Shown piece by piece: positions 54,429 to 63,507 of a stretch of DNA of 64,000 nt. The translations under genes were made by a program, and so were the position numbers. The first letter of the stretch is position 1, and each line of letters begins with the position of its first letter. The notes beneath the pieces are model-generated. The model was given only the letters and a program-made list of their open reading frames with translations, was not told the origin of the DNA and did no database searches. Source of the stretch: Pontibacter silvestris (GTDB lineage Bacteria > Bacteroidota > Bacteroidia > Cytophagales > Hymenobacteraceae); contig NZ_JAJJWI010000012.1 of the NCBI RefSeq assembly GCF_020907275.1, positions 98,914-162,913 of the forward strand. The letters are read 5' to 3'.

Positions 54429-55718
54429 ATGAACGTACTCATAATAGGATCTGGTGCACGTGAACACGCTATTGCCTTAAAGCTAAGCCAAAGTGAATAC
54501 TGTGAACAGATTTTTGTGGCACCGGGTAATGCCGGAACAGAAATGTTTGGAACAGACGCCTGCATTGACATCCATAACTTTGAAGAACTCGGCAAGTTTG
54601 CTGCTGATTTTAATGTCATGATGATTGTGGTGGGGCAGGAGAATTCATTAGTTGCAGGCATACATGACTATTTTCAGCAATCGGAGTACCTGAAACATAT
54701 ATTGGTTATCGGTCCTAAAAAGGCAGGTGCTATGTTGGAAGGCAGCAAAGGTTTCTGTAAGGCTTTTCTGCAGAAGTATAACATACCTACTGCACGTTAC
54801 CAAGCTTTTACGGAAGAAACGTACCTGGATGCGGTGGAGTACCTGCGAAACCATAGTTATCCGGCCGTAATTAAGGCGGATGGCCTGGCAGCAGGGAAAG
54901 GAGTTATTATTGCGCCAACTTTTGAGGAAGCTATAGACACGTTGGACGATATGCTGCACAACAAGCGCTTTGGCAATGCTAGCAGCAAAGTTGTAATAGA
55001 GGAATATCTGGATGGAATAGAGGTTTCTGTGTTTATATTAACCGATGGTAAAGAATACGTACTGCTGCCAGAGGCTAAAGACTACAAGCGCATAGGAGAG
55101 GGGGACAGCGGCCTGAATACCGGTGGTATGGGGGCTGTTTCGCCAGTGCCTTTTGTGGATGATTTATTCATGCAGAAGGTAAAAAGCCAGGTTATTGAAC
55201 CCACCTTACAAGGCTTGCAGGCAGAGGCAATAGATTATTCAGGATTCCTGTTTATTGGCCTGATGAACGTTAACGGAGACCCATATGTAATCGAGTATAA
55301 TGTGCGTCTTGGAGATCCTGAGACAGAAGCTATCCTGCCGCGTATTAAATCAGATCTTTTTGAGCTTTTCAGAGCGTTACATGAGCATAAGTTGGGTGAG
55401 TTTAAGCTGGAGATTGATCCTCGTACTGCTACTACCGTATTTCTTGTTTCAGGAGGTTACCCGGAAGGTTTTGAGAAAGGAAAAGAAATAACTGGTATTG
55501 AAAACGTAGACCCGGACACGCTGGTGTTCCATGCTGGCACAAAGATAGTAAATGGTAAGCTAGTAAATAACGGAGGGCGTGTGATTGCTGTAACAGCCCT
55601 TGGTGAGACAATGGATGAGGCCTTGGCTAAGGCAAATGCAGCTGCTGAAGCCATAACCTGGCAAGACCGATACTATCGCCACGACATAGGCTTCGACCTA
55701 AAAAACGTAGGAGTCTAA
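54429..55718 (+). CDS. purD: Phosphoribosylamine--glycine ligase
   Basis: Joins glycine to phosphoribosylamine in purine synthesis. The 429-residue ATP-grasp protein begins MNVLIIGSGAREHAIALKLS and has AVIKADGLAAGKGVIIA, GGMGAVSPVPF and YNVRLGDPETEAI. Length and motifs are standard. Its terminator is shared with the bacilliredoxin gene. Confidence 0.97.
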   Translation: MNVLIIGSGAREHAIALKLSQSEYCEQIFVAPGNAGTEMFGTDACIDIHNFEELGKFAADFNVMMIVVGQENSLVAGIHDYFQQSEYLKHILVIGPKKAGAMLEGSKGFCKAFLQKYNIPTARYQAFTEETYLDAVEYLRNHSYPAVIKADGLAAGKGVIIAPTFEEAIDTLDDMLHNKRFGNASSKVVIEEYLDGIEVSVFILTDGKEYVLLPEAKDYKRIGEGDSGLNTGGMGAVSPVPFVDDLFMQKVKSQVIEPTLQGLQAEAIDYSGFLFIGLMNVNGDPYVIEYNVRLGDPETEAILPRIKSDLFELFRALHEHKLGEFKLEIDPRTATTVFLVSGGYPEGFEKGKEITGIENVDPDTLVFHAGTKIVNGKLVNNGGRVIAVTALGETMDEALAKANAAAEAITWQDRYYRHDIGFDLKNVGV

Positions 55719-55733
55719 TTACTTATACAAAGT

Positions 55734-55780
55734 TTACAAACAGTAAAGGCCGGTGAATTACCGGCCTTTACTGTTTGTAA
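55734..55780. terminator. Bidirectional long hairpin between purD and bacilliredoxin
   Basis: Perfect 21-base arms (55734-55754, 55760-55780; core CAGTAAAGGCCGGT) with the 5-base loop GAATT, between converging genes. Confidence 0.85.
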
Positions 55781-55795
55781 GTATGAGCTGTTTAA

Positions 55796-56215
55796 TTAGC
55801 AGTATTCTTCAAAAGCGCCTTGCAGGTTATCTACAATACGATTCAGTTCACTACCCTCAATATGGTAACGCTCGATCATGTGTACCAGTTCTCCATTTTT
55901 AAACAAAGCAATAGAAGGCGACGATGGAGGATAAGGCAGCATGTGCTCACGAGCTTTTGCAACCGCATCCTGCTCCATGCCTGCGAAAACAGTAACCAGT
56001 TTTGCTGGCTTCTTATCAGAGGCAGCGACAGCCATTTTAAGGGCTGGGCGGGCTTTTGCAGCGGCGCAACCACATACAGAGTTTACAGCTACTAATACAG
56101 TTCCTTCTGAAGCAATTGCCTGTTCTACTTCTTCAGGTGTCATTAGCTGCTCAAATCCGGCTGAAGTAAGATCTTCACGAATTGGAGCAACCATATATTC
56201 AGGATACATTGCCAT
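55796..56215 (-). CDS. BrxA/BrxB family bacilliredoxin
   Basis: A 139-residue bacilliredoxin (UPF0403/DUF1094). The active motif is CGC (Cys48-Gly-Cys50) in VNSVCGCAAAKARPAL, with SPSIALFKNGELVHMIERY. In Bacillus these remove bacillithiol from proteins. Bacillithiol use in this organism is inferred from the presence of the family, not seen directly. Single gene with its own -7-like box. Confidence 0.94.
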   Translation of the reverse strand: MAMYPEYMVAPIREDLTSAGFEQLMTPEEVEQAIASEGTVLVAVNSVCGCAAAKARPALKMAVAASDKKPAKLVTVFAGMEQDAVAKAREHMLPYPPSSPSIALFKNGELVHMIERYHIEGSELNRIVDNLQGAFEEYC

Positions 56216-56252
56216 AACAGTCTATCTTTTAATAGTAAATAATTATTATCTG

Positions 56253-56260
56253 CAAAATTA
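56253..56260 (-). promoter_or_regulatory. Candidate -7 element for the bacilliredoxin gene
   Basis: TAATTTTG followed by CAG on the leftward strand, 38 bases before the start codon; same core as before rpmE2. Confidence 0.4.
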
Positions 56261-56575
56261 GCAAATCTTTGTCAATAAAGATATAAGAAACTTTACCGGC
56301 TGTTGTGCTATGTGGTTAAGAGCTTATTTTAGCTTTGTATCCGCAAGCTTAAATTGTTCCGATAAAGTGGCTTTGGAATTACATAGCGGTGTTGTATAGC
56401 AAAGAATAAGTGTCAGGTTCCTCAGTGAATTGACTGTAGCGCAAAGAATGAATTTAAGAAAAGCTTGTTTTTGTTGTGAAAAAGCCAATAGTACTTGTTG
56501 CTACCAGCCTTTTGTTAAATAAAGCGTTTACTTCTCTGGTTACATAATTGGCTTTTAAAAGAAGAGAAGAAGCTA
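56261..56575. other. Intergenic region, no gene recognised
   Basis: About 315 bases between the leftward porin and bacilliredoxin genes. I see no frame, hairpin or RNA signature that I can support. Confidence 0.45.
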
Positions 56576-57940
56576 CTAGAAGTATATCTGGTACTGAATC
56601 CAGGCTGAACTAAGCTTTTTGTCACTTACTACATCGCCATTAGCTGTTTGAACAAATTCTGGTCTTAACTGGTAGTTTAACGAAATTTTTGACTGATGCT
56701 TGTTAATTAGCCAGTTGATACCTGCGTCATAAACATTAACAGCATCATCTAAGCGATCATAGCTGGATCGGCGGTAAGAAGCATATGGCATTAAAGTACC
56801 CTGGTTGCCAAGCATATTGTTAGGTAAACGAAGTCCAACTTGTATGTAGATTGATTCACCAGTTCCAAACATTGGGTAGGCATTTCCTGGGCCACTAAAG
56901 TTTGTCGGGTCAATGTTGCCGTTGGCAGGGTTCATAATACCGTTGTTGCGGATATAATTTTTGCCATAATCAGTGTTGAAATAACCTGTATAGGCTGACA
57001 AGGCATATTTATTGTCCTGTAGTGGCATATCAGCAAAAGCAGCCACTGACCATAACATCATATCATCATAAATAGGGTCTACACCATTGTTAGTGTGTGC
57101 AGTAGCATCTTTTTGGTATATTAATCCACCTTCCATGTTCAGGATGTTCTTCTCACCTAAATATGTGCCTGCCATGTACGGAGTAGTGTGCGGTTCTTTA
57201 TCCAGTAAGTTATATATAAAAAAAACTTGATATTGCTTGGTGTGGCCGAAGGTATTAAAAGTGGCGTTTTCTCCAAGAGTAGGTGCAGTTTGTCCGTTTG
57301 TCTGAACAGGGAACGGATCTGACATAGCTATACGGTAGTCGACTTTGCCAAGCTGACCTCTGGCGTATAGACTCAGCTTACGACCAAACTGGTCTGTCTG
57401 ATCTACAGTGGCCTGTAAAAACACAGGAACATCGGTGGTCATAATTGTGCCTATACTTGGCTGAGAAAATCGGCTTAATCCGCTGGTTATCGTTAAGCCA
57501 GCGCCTATTTTTAGTTTATCATTATCTTTAAATACTTTATACTCACCCAGAGCATCATGGAAGAAGACCTGAAACTTACGGTTACCAGCATTCTGAGACA
57601 TAGCGTTAAAGTTGTTCATTCCGAACTGAGTGTAAAAGAATATATGATCCGTCAGTTGTCCAAAGAGTTGCATGCGGGTACGACGTAGGCCAATGTCAAT
57701 CGTGTTATCCTGTAGGTCACCGTTTACAGTTGTTCCACGGTTACTCTGGTTCCAGCGGAGCCACACCTGGTTCAGGAAAGTGGCTTTTATATATTTAGAG
57801 CCATCTGGAGTAAGGTTATACTTCAACTCATTGATGGGCTTGCTCTCAGGTGCAGTTTCCGTTAAGGATGTCTGTTGTGCGAGAGCAGGAGTTGCAAGAC
57901 CTATGGCAATTGCCAGAATAGGCAAGATGATTTTTTTCAT
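56576..57940 (-). CDS. Outer-membrane porin (O/P-like beta-barrel)
   Basis: A 454-residue outer-membrane barrel: signal peptide about 1-21 (ending TPALAQ), then alternating amphipathic strands, with ATFLNQVWLRWNQSNRG, IDIGLRRTRMQLFGQLTDHI and a C-terminal YQIYF. Resembles phosphate-selective porin O/P or related Bacteroidota porins. Substrate cannot be inferred. Single leftward gene. Confidence 0.87.
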   Translation of the reverse strand: MKKIILPILAIAIGLATPALAQQTSLTETAPESKPINELKYNLTPDGSKYIKATFLNQVWLRWNQSNRGTTVNGDLQDNTIDIGLRRTRMQLFGQLTDHIFFYTQFGMNNFNAMSQNAGNRKFQVFFHDALGEYKVFKDNDKLKIGAGLTITSGLSRFSQPSIGTIMTTDVPVFLQATVDQTDQFGRKLSLYARGQLGKVDYRIAMSDPFPVQTNGQTAPTLGENATFNTFGHTKQYQVFFIYNLLDKEPHTTPYMAGTYLGEKNILNMEGGLIYQKDATAHTNNGVDPIYDDMMLWSVAAFADMPLQDNKYALSAYTGYFNTDYGKNYIRNNGIMNPANGNIDPTNFSGPGNAYPMFGTGESIYIQVGLRLPNNMLGNQGTLMPYASYRRSSYDRLDDAVNVYDAGINWLINKHQSKISLNYQLRPEFVQTANGDVVSDKKLSSAWIQYQIYF

Positions 57941-58574
57941 TTTTGGCGAAAAAATTTACAATGATAGAAATGTGTAGCCAGGAAAGCCACAAAATCAACT
58001 TCCGAACTATACGAACGGTGGAAGCAACCAAATACTTCTTCCAATCAAATATAAGGTTATTTAAGCGTTGCACTGTACACGAGCAGCCAAAGGATGGTTT
58101 GAACAGGTTTCTGGCGATGCAGCCTTGGTGGAACTTTAAAACGACCACTCTTACAAATATAATCATGCTGTTAGTGGTGCAGGCGCTTCGGTACAATCTT
58201 GTTTACTAGTTTGGTGTCTGGCAGGTCATCAATGTCCTGTTTCTGATGTGGTAACTTATTGATTTTTTAAGCCAACATAGTTATTAAAGCCTTGTTTTGG
58301 TAACATGAACATGTTTTTTCTTCAAAAGCAAGTAAAAATCAGCCAATCCTTCATGATCTTTTTAAACATAGCAAAGAGGAGTTTATTAGTTAGGCTTTAA
58401 TATTTTATGTTTTGTGTGCTTTAATTGCAAATTAATTTTAATTTTTTGAATCTTATCTATGACTATTTTAGTACTTATAGGAGTATTAAAATACATAGAT
58501 AGATAGATTAGATTTCGTTATCTCTCTTATTACATAGCTGCTGCACAAAGAACACATAACCAACAAATATAAAA
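57941..58574. other. Long divergent intergenic region, no gene recognised
   Basis: About 630 bases between the divergent porin and SBBP-protein genes. Overlapping frames of 88 and 116 codons on opposite strands here have no recognisable product and I reject them. A short GATA-type run lies near 58496-58505. Promoters of both genes should be here. Confidence 0.5.
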
Positions 58575-61500
58575 ATGAGAAAATTTTACCCCTCGAAAGT
58601 TCAACAGCCTTGCAGGAGGCTACTGAAAATCTATTCCCTGTTTCTTCTATTTTTTTCATCACCAGTTGTTTTTGCTCAATCATCTTCTGGTAAACCTAGT
58701 GATGATTCTTCTGGGGGAAGAAATAATAAGTCACTTAAAGCTACAGTTGTTGTGTCAGATTATGCTGCTGATGCTTCTTCTCAAAGCTTAGGAAATGCAC
58801 CTAATTGGGCCTGGGCAAGAAATGCTGGCGAAGGCGCAGGCCTTGGTGTAGCCGTAGATAACGAAGGAAACAGCTTTATGGCTGGTGTATTTGACGGAAA
58901 AACAATTGCCAAGTATGATGCTTCGGGCTTGTTGCTGTGGGGACATACAGCCGGAGATATAGGCAGAGGTGTTGTAGTAGATGAAGCTGGTAACAGCTAC
59001 CTGTTAGGAGACTTTAGTGGTATAACTACATTAGGGAATTATACTTTAAGTGGTGGAGGTATGTTCATTTCTAAGTATAACTCTGCGGGCGAAGTGATAT
59101 GGGCACAAAGAGTAAGCAGTGGAGATGGAAACAGTATAGCTGTGGATGAAAGCGGAAATATTTACATTGTAGGCTCTGTAGGAGCAGGCACTACAATTGG
59201 CGATACTTATTTCCCAACAAAAAGCGATTTTATAGCAAAATATAATAATTCTGGGCAAGCAGTATGGGCTCGTAGTCTACGACTTCAAAGCACTTTTTAT
59301 GGCTATAATAATCTTGTTGTTGATGATGCAGGTAATAGTTACCTGGTTGGAGGCTTCTCAAAGACCCTTACTTTTGCTAATTCAGTTTTAACTAGCAAAG
59401 GAGAAACCGATGCGTTTGTTGCTAAATATGATACTTCTGGTAATCCGGTTTGGATACGACAAATAGGTAGTCCTGATTATGATTATGCAAAAGGTGTTGC
59501 TATTCACAAAAATGACAACATCTATATTACAGGCTCTCTTGGTGCTTCAAGTGTTGATAATAACTTAGGAAGCGGAAATTTTGTTATTAAATATGATGCT
59601 TCCGGAGGATTGCTTATGTCTGTTAACGGCCTAAGTACAGGGGATGGTATCGGGACAGATAGTACTGGAAACTTCTACCTTGCCGGAAACACAAGTGGCA
59701 GTACTTACGGAGATAGTTCCCCCCTCCTGATTGTAAAGTATGATCCAACAGGTACCTTAGTTTATATACAAGAAGCAGAGGGAGAAAGTGATAAAGATGT
59801 TTATGCCTTTACGGTTGACAAGGCTGGAAATAGCTATGCAACAGGAGAATTTACGGGTACTTTTGGTGCAGCCGGTGAAATAGCTTTTGATAATGTTGTG
59901 TTGTCGTCGGCACCAGCTGCTGCTGATGCTTTTTTTGCCAAGTTAGGAGGAGTGGTTTCGTCGCAACCTGATTCAGATAAAGTACCTTCCCCGGAATGGG
60001 AGTGGGCACATAAATTAGATGATGGACTTGGCACAAGCATAGCAGTAGATAATGAGGGTAATAGCTATTTAGCGGGATATCTTGGGCAATATACTGTTGT
60101 AAAATATAATGCCTCAGGGCAAATGATATGGGGAAAAGATGCCAGTATAGGCAGAGTGACTGCTATTGATGTAGATGAAGCAGGTAATAGCTATATGCTT
60201 ACAGGAGCAGCTCTCTCAAAATTCGATCCTATGGGCCAGAGGGTCTGGGTAAAAAGCATCAATACTGGTAGTAATAGGCTTGTAGTTGATAACCAAGGGA
60301 ATAGTTATGTGTCAAGTGATGCAAACTTAAATCGTATAACGAAATATGATGCGTCTGGCCAGGAGGTTTGGACGGCCAACATTACAGGCTCGGCAAACTC
60401 AATAACTTTTGCGAATTATAAAGATAATGTTGCAGTTGATGAGGCTGGCAACGTTTATATTGTGGGAATGTTTGTAGATACAGCCACTTTTGGTAGTACT
60501 ACTCTAACTAGCAATGGGGGGTACGATGCCTTTATTGTTAAACTGAATGCGAATGGTCAGGTGGATTGGGCTCAAAAGATTATAGGCTCAGCAAGAGCTG
60601 ATTATGCCTATAGTGTTACTGTAGATAGTGAAGGGAATAGTTTTGTGGTAGGCCGTGCGTTTGCTTCGGGCACTTTAGGGAATACAGAAATAATACCAAG
60701 TAATTTTATCGCTAAGTTTAATGCTTCAGGTCAGGTGATATGGGGCAGAGAAATAAGCCATATTGGAGTCGGTATTGGTTTAGATAAAGATAGAAACATT
60801 TATATAGGTGGTCCTTATATTGAAGAGTTTCTTGATTATGAAGTAGATGATTATAGACAACTAGCTATTTCCAGATACGATGCTCAAGGGCAACTAGAGT
60901 ATATTCAAAAAGCTGGAGGGACTTCCACCGTTTCTCCAACAGCGTTTGCAGTCGATAACGCTGGTTCCAGTTATATAACAGGACAGATATATAGTAACAG
61001 CTCTTCTACTGAAGAAGGCTACATAACCTTTGGTGACACAACATTAACCACAGGACCGGTGTGGGAGGGTGTTGTAGATGGGTTCTTTGCCAAATTAGGA
61101 AGCTCTGAGTCCCAATCAAAACCAGATCCACTTACAGTAAGTGCCGGACTTGACCAGACGGTGTACCATGGGTATCAGCCAGCAGCCTGTGCTACACTTA
61201 CGGCCAGTACTGCTTCCGGTGGCACTCCTGGCTATACCTACAGTTGGAGTACAGGCGAAACAGGAGTATCTATCCAGGTGTGTCCTGATATAACCACAGT
61301 ATATACTCTAACGGTTACCGATTCGGAAGGCAGAACCTTTACAGATGAAGTCGAGGTGAGTGTGGTGGATGTGAGTTGTGGAAGCAACAAAGTACTTCTT
61401 TGTTATAACCCATCCGGTAAGGCAGGTAAGGAGAAAGCACTTTGTGTGCCAGCAAATGCGGTGGAGACACATCTGTCAAAAGGAGCAACTTTAGGAAGCT

Positions 61501-61802
61501 GTGCCAGTGATGGAAATGCGGTTCCTGACGAAGATCCTATCTTGTTTTCTATTCAGGTTTACCCAAATCCGGTGATTGACTATCTGAACTTGGAGTCAGA
61601 ATATCTAAAATATTTTAGCGACTTTGAAGCTCAGATTATCATATACGACAAGTTTGGCAAAGAACTTTCTAAACGGATGCTTACTATCAAAAATGGCATT
61701 CTTACCATAGATGTCAGAAACATTTGCCTAACGTCTGGCTTGTATTACCTGAAAATTAACAGCCATCTTGGTAGTTATACATTCAAGTTTGTTAAGAACT
61801 AA
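58575..61802 (+). CDS. Large secreted SBBP-repeat propeller protein with T9SS sorting domain
   Basis: A 1075-residue exported protein: signal about residues 1-34, then two homologous propeller-like blocks (about 74-460 and 470-850). Each opens with a W-x-W motif (NWAWARNAGEG, EWEWAHKLDDG) and is built of SBBP-type units such as GVAVDNEGNSFMAG, VVDEAGNSYLLGDF and DAFVAKYDTSGNPVW. A PKD-like domain (about 852-935) and a Cys-rich segment follow. The end (about 993-1075, VYPNPVIDYLNLE) is a type A sorting domain for the type IX system. Probably a surface adhesin or binding protein; ligand unknown. Confidence 0.9.
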   Translation: MRKFYPSKVQQPCRRLLKIYSLFLLFFSSPVVFAQSSSGKPSDDSSGGRNNKSLKATVVVSDYAADASSQSLGNAPNWAWARNAGEGAGLGVAVDNEGNSFMAGVFDGKTIAKYDASGLLLWGHTAGDIGRGVVVDEAGNSYLLGDFSGITTLGNYTLSGGGMFISKYNSAGEVIWAQRVSSGDGNSIAVDESGNIYIVGSVGAGTTIGDTYFPTKSDFIAKYNNSGQAVWARSLRLQSTFYGYNNLVVDDAGNSYLVGGFSKTLTFANSVLTSKGETDAFVAKYDTSGNPVWIRQIGSPDYDYAKGVAIHKNDNIYITGSLGASSVDNNLGSGNFVIKYDASGGLLMSVNGLSTGDGIGTDSTGNFYLAGNTSGSTYGDSSPLLIVKYDPTGTLVYIQEAEGESDKDVYAFTVDKAGNSYATGEFTGTFGAAGEIAFDNVVLSSAPAAADAFFAKLGGVVSSQPDSDKVPSPEWEWAHKLDDGLGTSIAVDNEGNSYLAGYLGQYTVVKYNASGQMIWGKDASIGRVTAIDVDEAGNSYMLTGAALSKFDPMGQRVWVKSINTGSNRLVVDNQGNSYVSSDANLNRITKYDASGQEVWTANITGSANSITFANYKDNVAVDEAGNVYIVGMFVDTATFGSTTLTSNGGYDAFIVKLNANGQVDWAQKIIGSARADYAYSVTVDSEGNSFVVGRAFASGTLGNTEIIPSNFIAKFNASGQVIWGREISHIGVGIGLDKDRNIYIGGPYIEEFLDYEVDDYRQLAISRYDAQGQLEYIQKAGGTSTVSPTAFAVDNAGSSYITGQIYSNSSSTEEGYITFGDTTLTTGPVWEGVVDGFFAKLGSSESQSKPDPLTVSAGLDQTVYHGYQPAACATLTASTASGGTPGYTYSWSTGETGVSIQVCPDITTVYTLTVTDSEGRTFTDEVEVSVVDVSCGSNKVLLCYNPSGKAGKEKALCVPANAVETHLSKGATLGSCASDGNAVPDEDPILFSIQVYPNPVIDYLNLESEYLKYFSDFEAQIIIYDKFGKELSKRMLTIKNGILTIDVRNICLTSGLYYLKINSHLGSYTFKFVKN

Positions 61803-61837
61803 CCTCTGGTTACTTGTGAAGAGTGTAGTATATGCAG

Positions 61838-61870
61838 AAGCCTGTGAGTTAATACTTGCAGGCTTTTGTG
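61838..61870 (+). terminator. Terminator after the SBBP gene
   Basis: AAGCCTG (61838-61844) and CAGGCTT (61859-61865), then TTGTGTT. Confidence 0.6.
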
Positions 61871-62019
61871 TTACTATTAGGTGCTGAGGCAAGTAGTTGA
61901 AATCTAAAATTGGATCAATAATTAGTGAGTACGCAAAAGTTTAATGATGTGCCTGCCAAAACAGTACCATCTTAGTACAGACTGTTGCCGTAGAAGCTCT
62001 CATCTGTTGGCTAGCTGGA

Positions 62020-62925
62020 TTATACTTCAGGGTTTGTTTCGCCAATCTCCTTTATACAAGCTTTCAAAAACATTTTGCCGTATTCAGTAAAGTAGTAATA
62101 TGACTTTTTATTAAAGAGGCGGTGCTTAGTGTCCGGGTGCTTTTCGTTTAGCTCATCTACCCATTTCTCCGTTTTTGCTATGTTTTGTTTATAGATTTTA
62201 TGCTCCAGCTGTTCAAAGGTTTCTAAATCTTTTTTTAGAATGACCTCCTTTTCAAGAGCCACAATACCAAGCTTCTCCAGGTTCTCAATATAAACGTCCA
62301 CATTTTCAGGAAAATCCAATTTCACAAAGGCCTCTACACCTGTCAGGTTCCAGGCGATTCTGGTCTGAACTTGTTCTACAGGAGTAAGTGTGTTCCACAT
62401 AGGAACCAGATTGTCTTTGCTGGACTCAGCTATAGGAGAGGTATCCTTTACTTCTAACTTTTGGACATACAGATCCAGGCGAGGTATGCTTTCGGTGTTT
62501 TTATAGTGGAAAAGAATTTTTGCTTCGTCGGCGCATAGGTTGTTTAGCGTCATGATGAACGAAGGGTGCGCCAGGTTTACCGTGTTTTTGGTAGAGGCTT
62601 TTGTCAGGAGGTTGATAAAGGCCTCTGATAGCTCCTGCTGATCCAGATACGTCAACTTCTCAATAATCGGCAAACCAACATAGGGAGGTACCTCACAAAT
62701 ATCCTCTGCCTGACTTTCTTCCAGCTTTTTAGCATAGCGCTTCAGGTTGGCATCGAAACGTAACCTGGCTTTCTGGTCCTGGAACTTTAGAGGGAGCAGA
62801 ATCAGGTTTCCCAAGCTAAACAAAGTTCCCAATGCCTCACCAACGTTTTTAAAGCTAGGTTGCAGTAGTTCTTCATAAATTTTATCGGTTGGTATCTTGT
62901 CTAGAAATTTGTCTAACATAGCCAT
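62020..62925 (-). CDS. DUF4393/Abi-alpha-like protein
   Basis: A 301-residue soluble alpha-helical protein. Early segments (LGTLFSLGNLILLPLKFQDQ, RYAKKLEESQAEDICEVPPY, LSEAFINLLTKASTK) follow the layout of DUF4393, also called Abi-alpha, which includes abortive-infection proteins from Lactococcus. The C-terminus reads as a winged-helix-like end (NKKSYYYFTEYGKMFLKACI). No nuclease or catalytic motif is visible. It is divergent from umuD across 114 bases with a perfect palindrome. Phage-defence role is inference. Confidence 0.75.
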   Translation of the reverse strand: MAMLDKFLDKIPTDKIYEELLQPSFKNVGEALGTLFSLGNLILLPLKFQDQKARLRFDANLKRYAKKLEESQAEDICEVPPYVGLPIIEKLTYLDQQELSEAFINLLTKASTKNTVNLAHPSFIMTLNNLCADEAKILFHYKNTESIPRLDLYVQKLEVKDTSPIAESSKDNLVPMWNTLTPVEQVQTRIAWNLTGVEAFVKLDFPENVDVYIENLEKLGIVALEKEVILKKDLETFEQLEHKIYKQNIAKTEKWVDELNEKHPDTKHRLFNKKSYYYFTEYGKMFLKACIKEIGETNPEV

Positions 62926-62990
62926 AAGGTAAGTTGAATGATATTAGTTTATCATATAAGGTTCATATGACAAATATATTGCTAATATAA

Positions 62991-63017
62991 TTAGTATTTA
63001 TTAGTATTGTGTACTAA
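62991..63017. promoter_or_regulatory. Candidate operator between the Abi-alpha-like gene and umuD
   Basis: TTAGTA-TTGTG-TACTAA (63001-63017) is a perfect inverted repeat with five bases between arms, 22 bases before the umuD start. A third TTAGTA half-site lies at 62991-62996, exactly 10 bases before. This looks like a repressor site for one or both genes; the factor is unknown and could be a LexA-type protein. Confidence 0.5.
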
Positions 63018-63039
63018 AATATTTTGCAATTATTAATCT

Positions 63040-63507
63040 ATGAAACAAACACCAATTATTAGTATCAACAGAAGTGAAGGTCATGAACTTTATAAAATTG
63101 AGAATTTCAATGAGATGCAGGTGCCTTACTATGCCTCCTGTATCTCCGCTGGCTTTCCGTCGCTGGCTGATGATTACCTGGACGAACGCATTAACCTAAA
63201 CGAATTTCTCGTGAAGAATCCTACGTCAACTTTTATGTTGCGCGTGCGCGGAGAGTCTATGAAAGACGCCAATATAAAAGACGGTGCTATACTGATTATA
63301 GATCGCTTGTTGGAACCCGAAGACGGTAGCATCGCTGCCTGCTACCTCGACAACAGCTTCACTGTAAAGACTATCCGCAAACGCGAGGGCAAGTTATACT
63401 TAGAACCAGCCAATGCCGCCTATCCTGCTATAGAGGTAACTGAAGCGATGGGTATGCAGGTGTGGGGTATTGTTACGTTTATTATTATGAAACCAGAGGT
63501 GCAGTAG
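63040..63507 (+). CDS. umuD: LexA/UmuD-family autoproteolytic protein
   Basis: A 155-residue S24-family protein without a DNA-binding domain, hence UmuD rather than LexA. The cleavage site is Ala37-Gly38 in CISAGFPSLADDY; the catalytic Ser73 (GESMKD) and Lys110 (FTVKTI) are present. UmuD is cut on RecA filaments and joins UmuC in polymerase V. No umuC follows: the remaining 490 bases have no gene. Divergent from the Abi-alpha-like gene with the palindrome between. Confidence 0.9.
   Translation: MKQTPIISINRSEGHELYKIENFNEMQVPYYASCISAGFPSLADDYLDERINLNEFLVKNPTSTFMLRVRGESMKDANIKDGAILIIDRLLEPEDGSIAACYLDNSFTVKTIRKREGKLYLEPANAAYPAIEVTEAMGMQVWGIVTFIIMKPEVQ

Noticed and set aside
57846..58209. Overlapping 88- and 116-codon frames on opposite strands before the SBBP gene
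   Set aside because: Neither has a recognisable product and both lie in a divergent promoter region.
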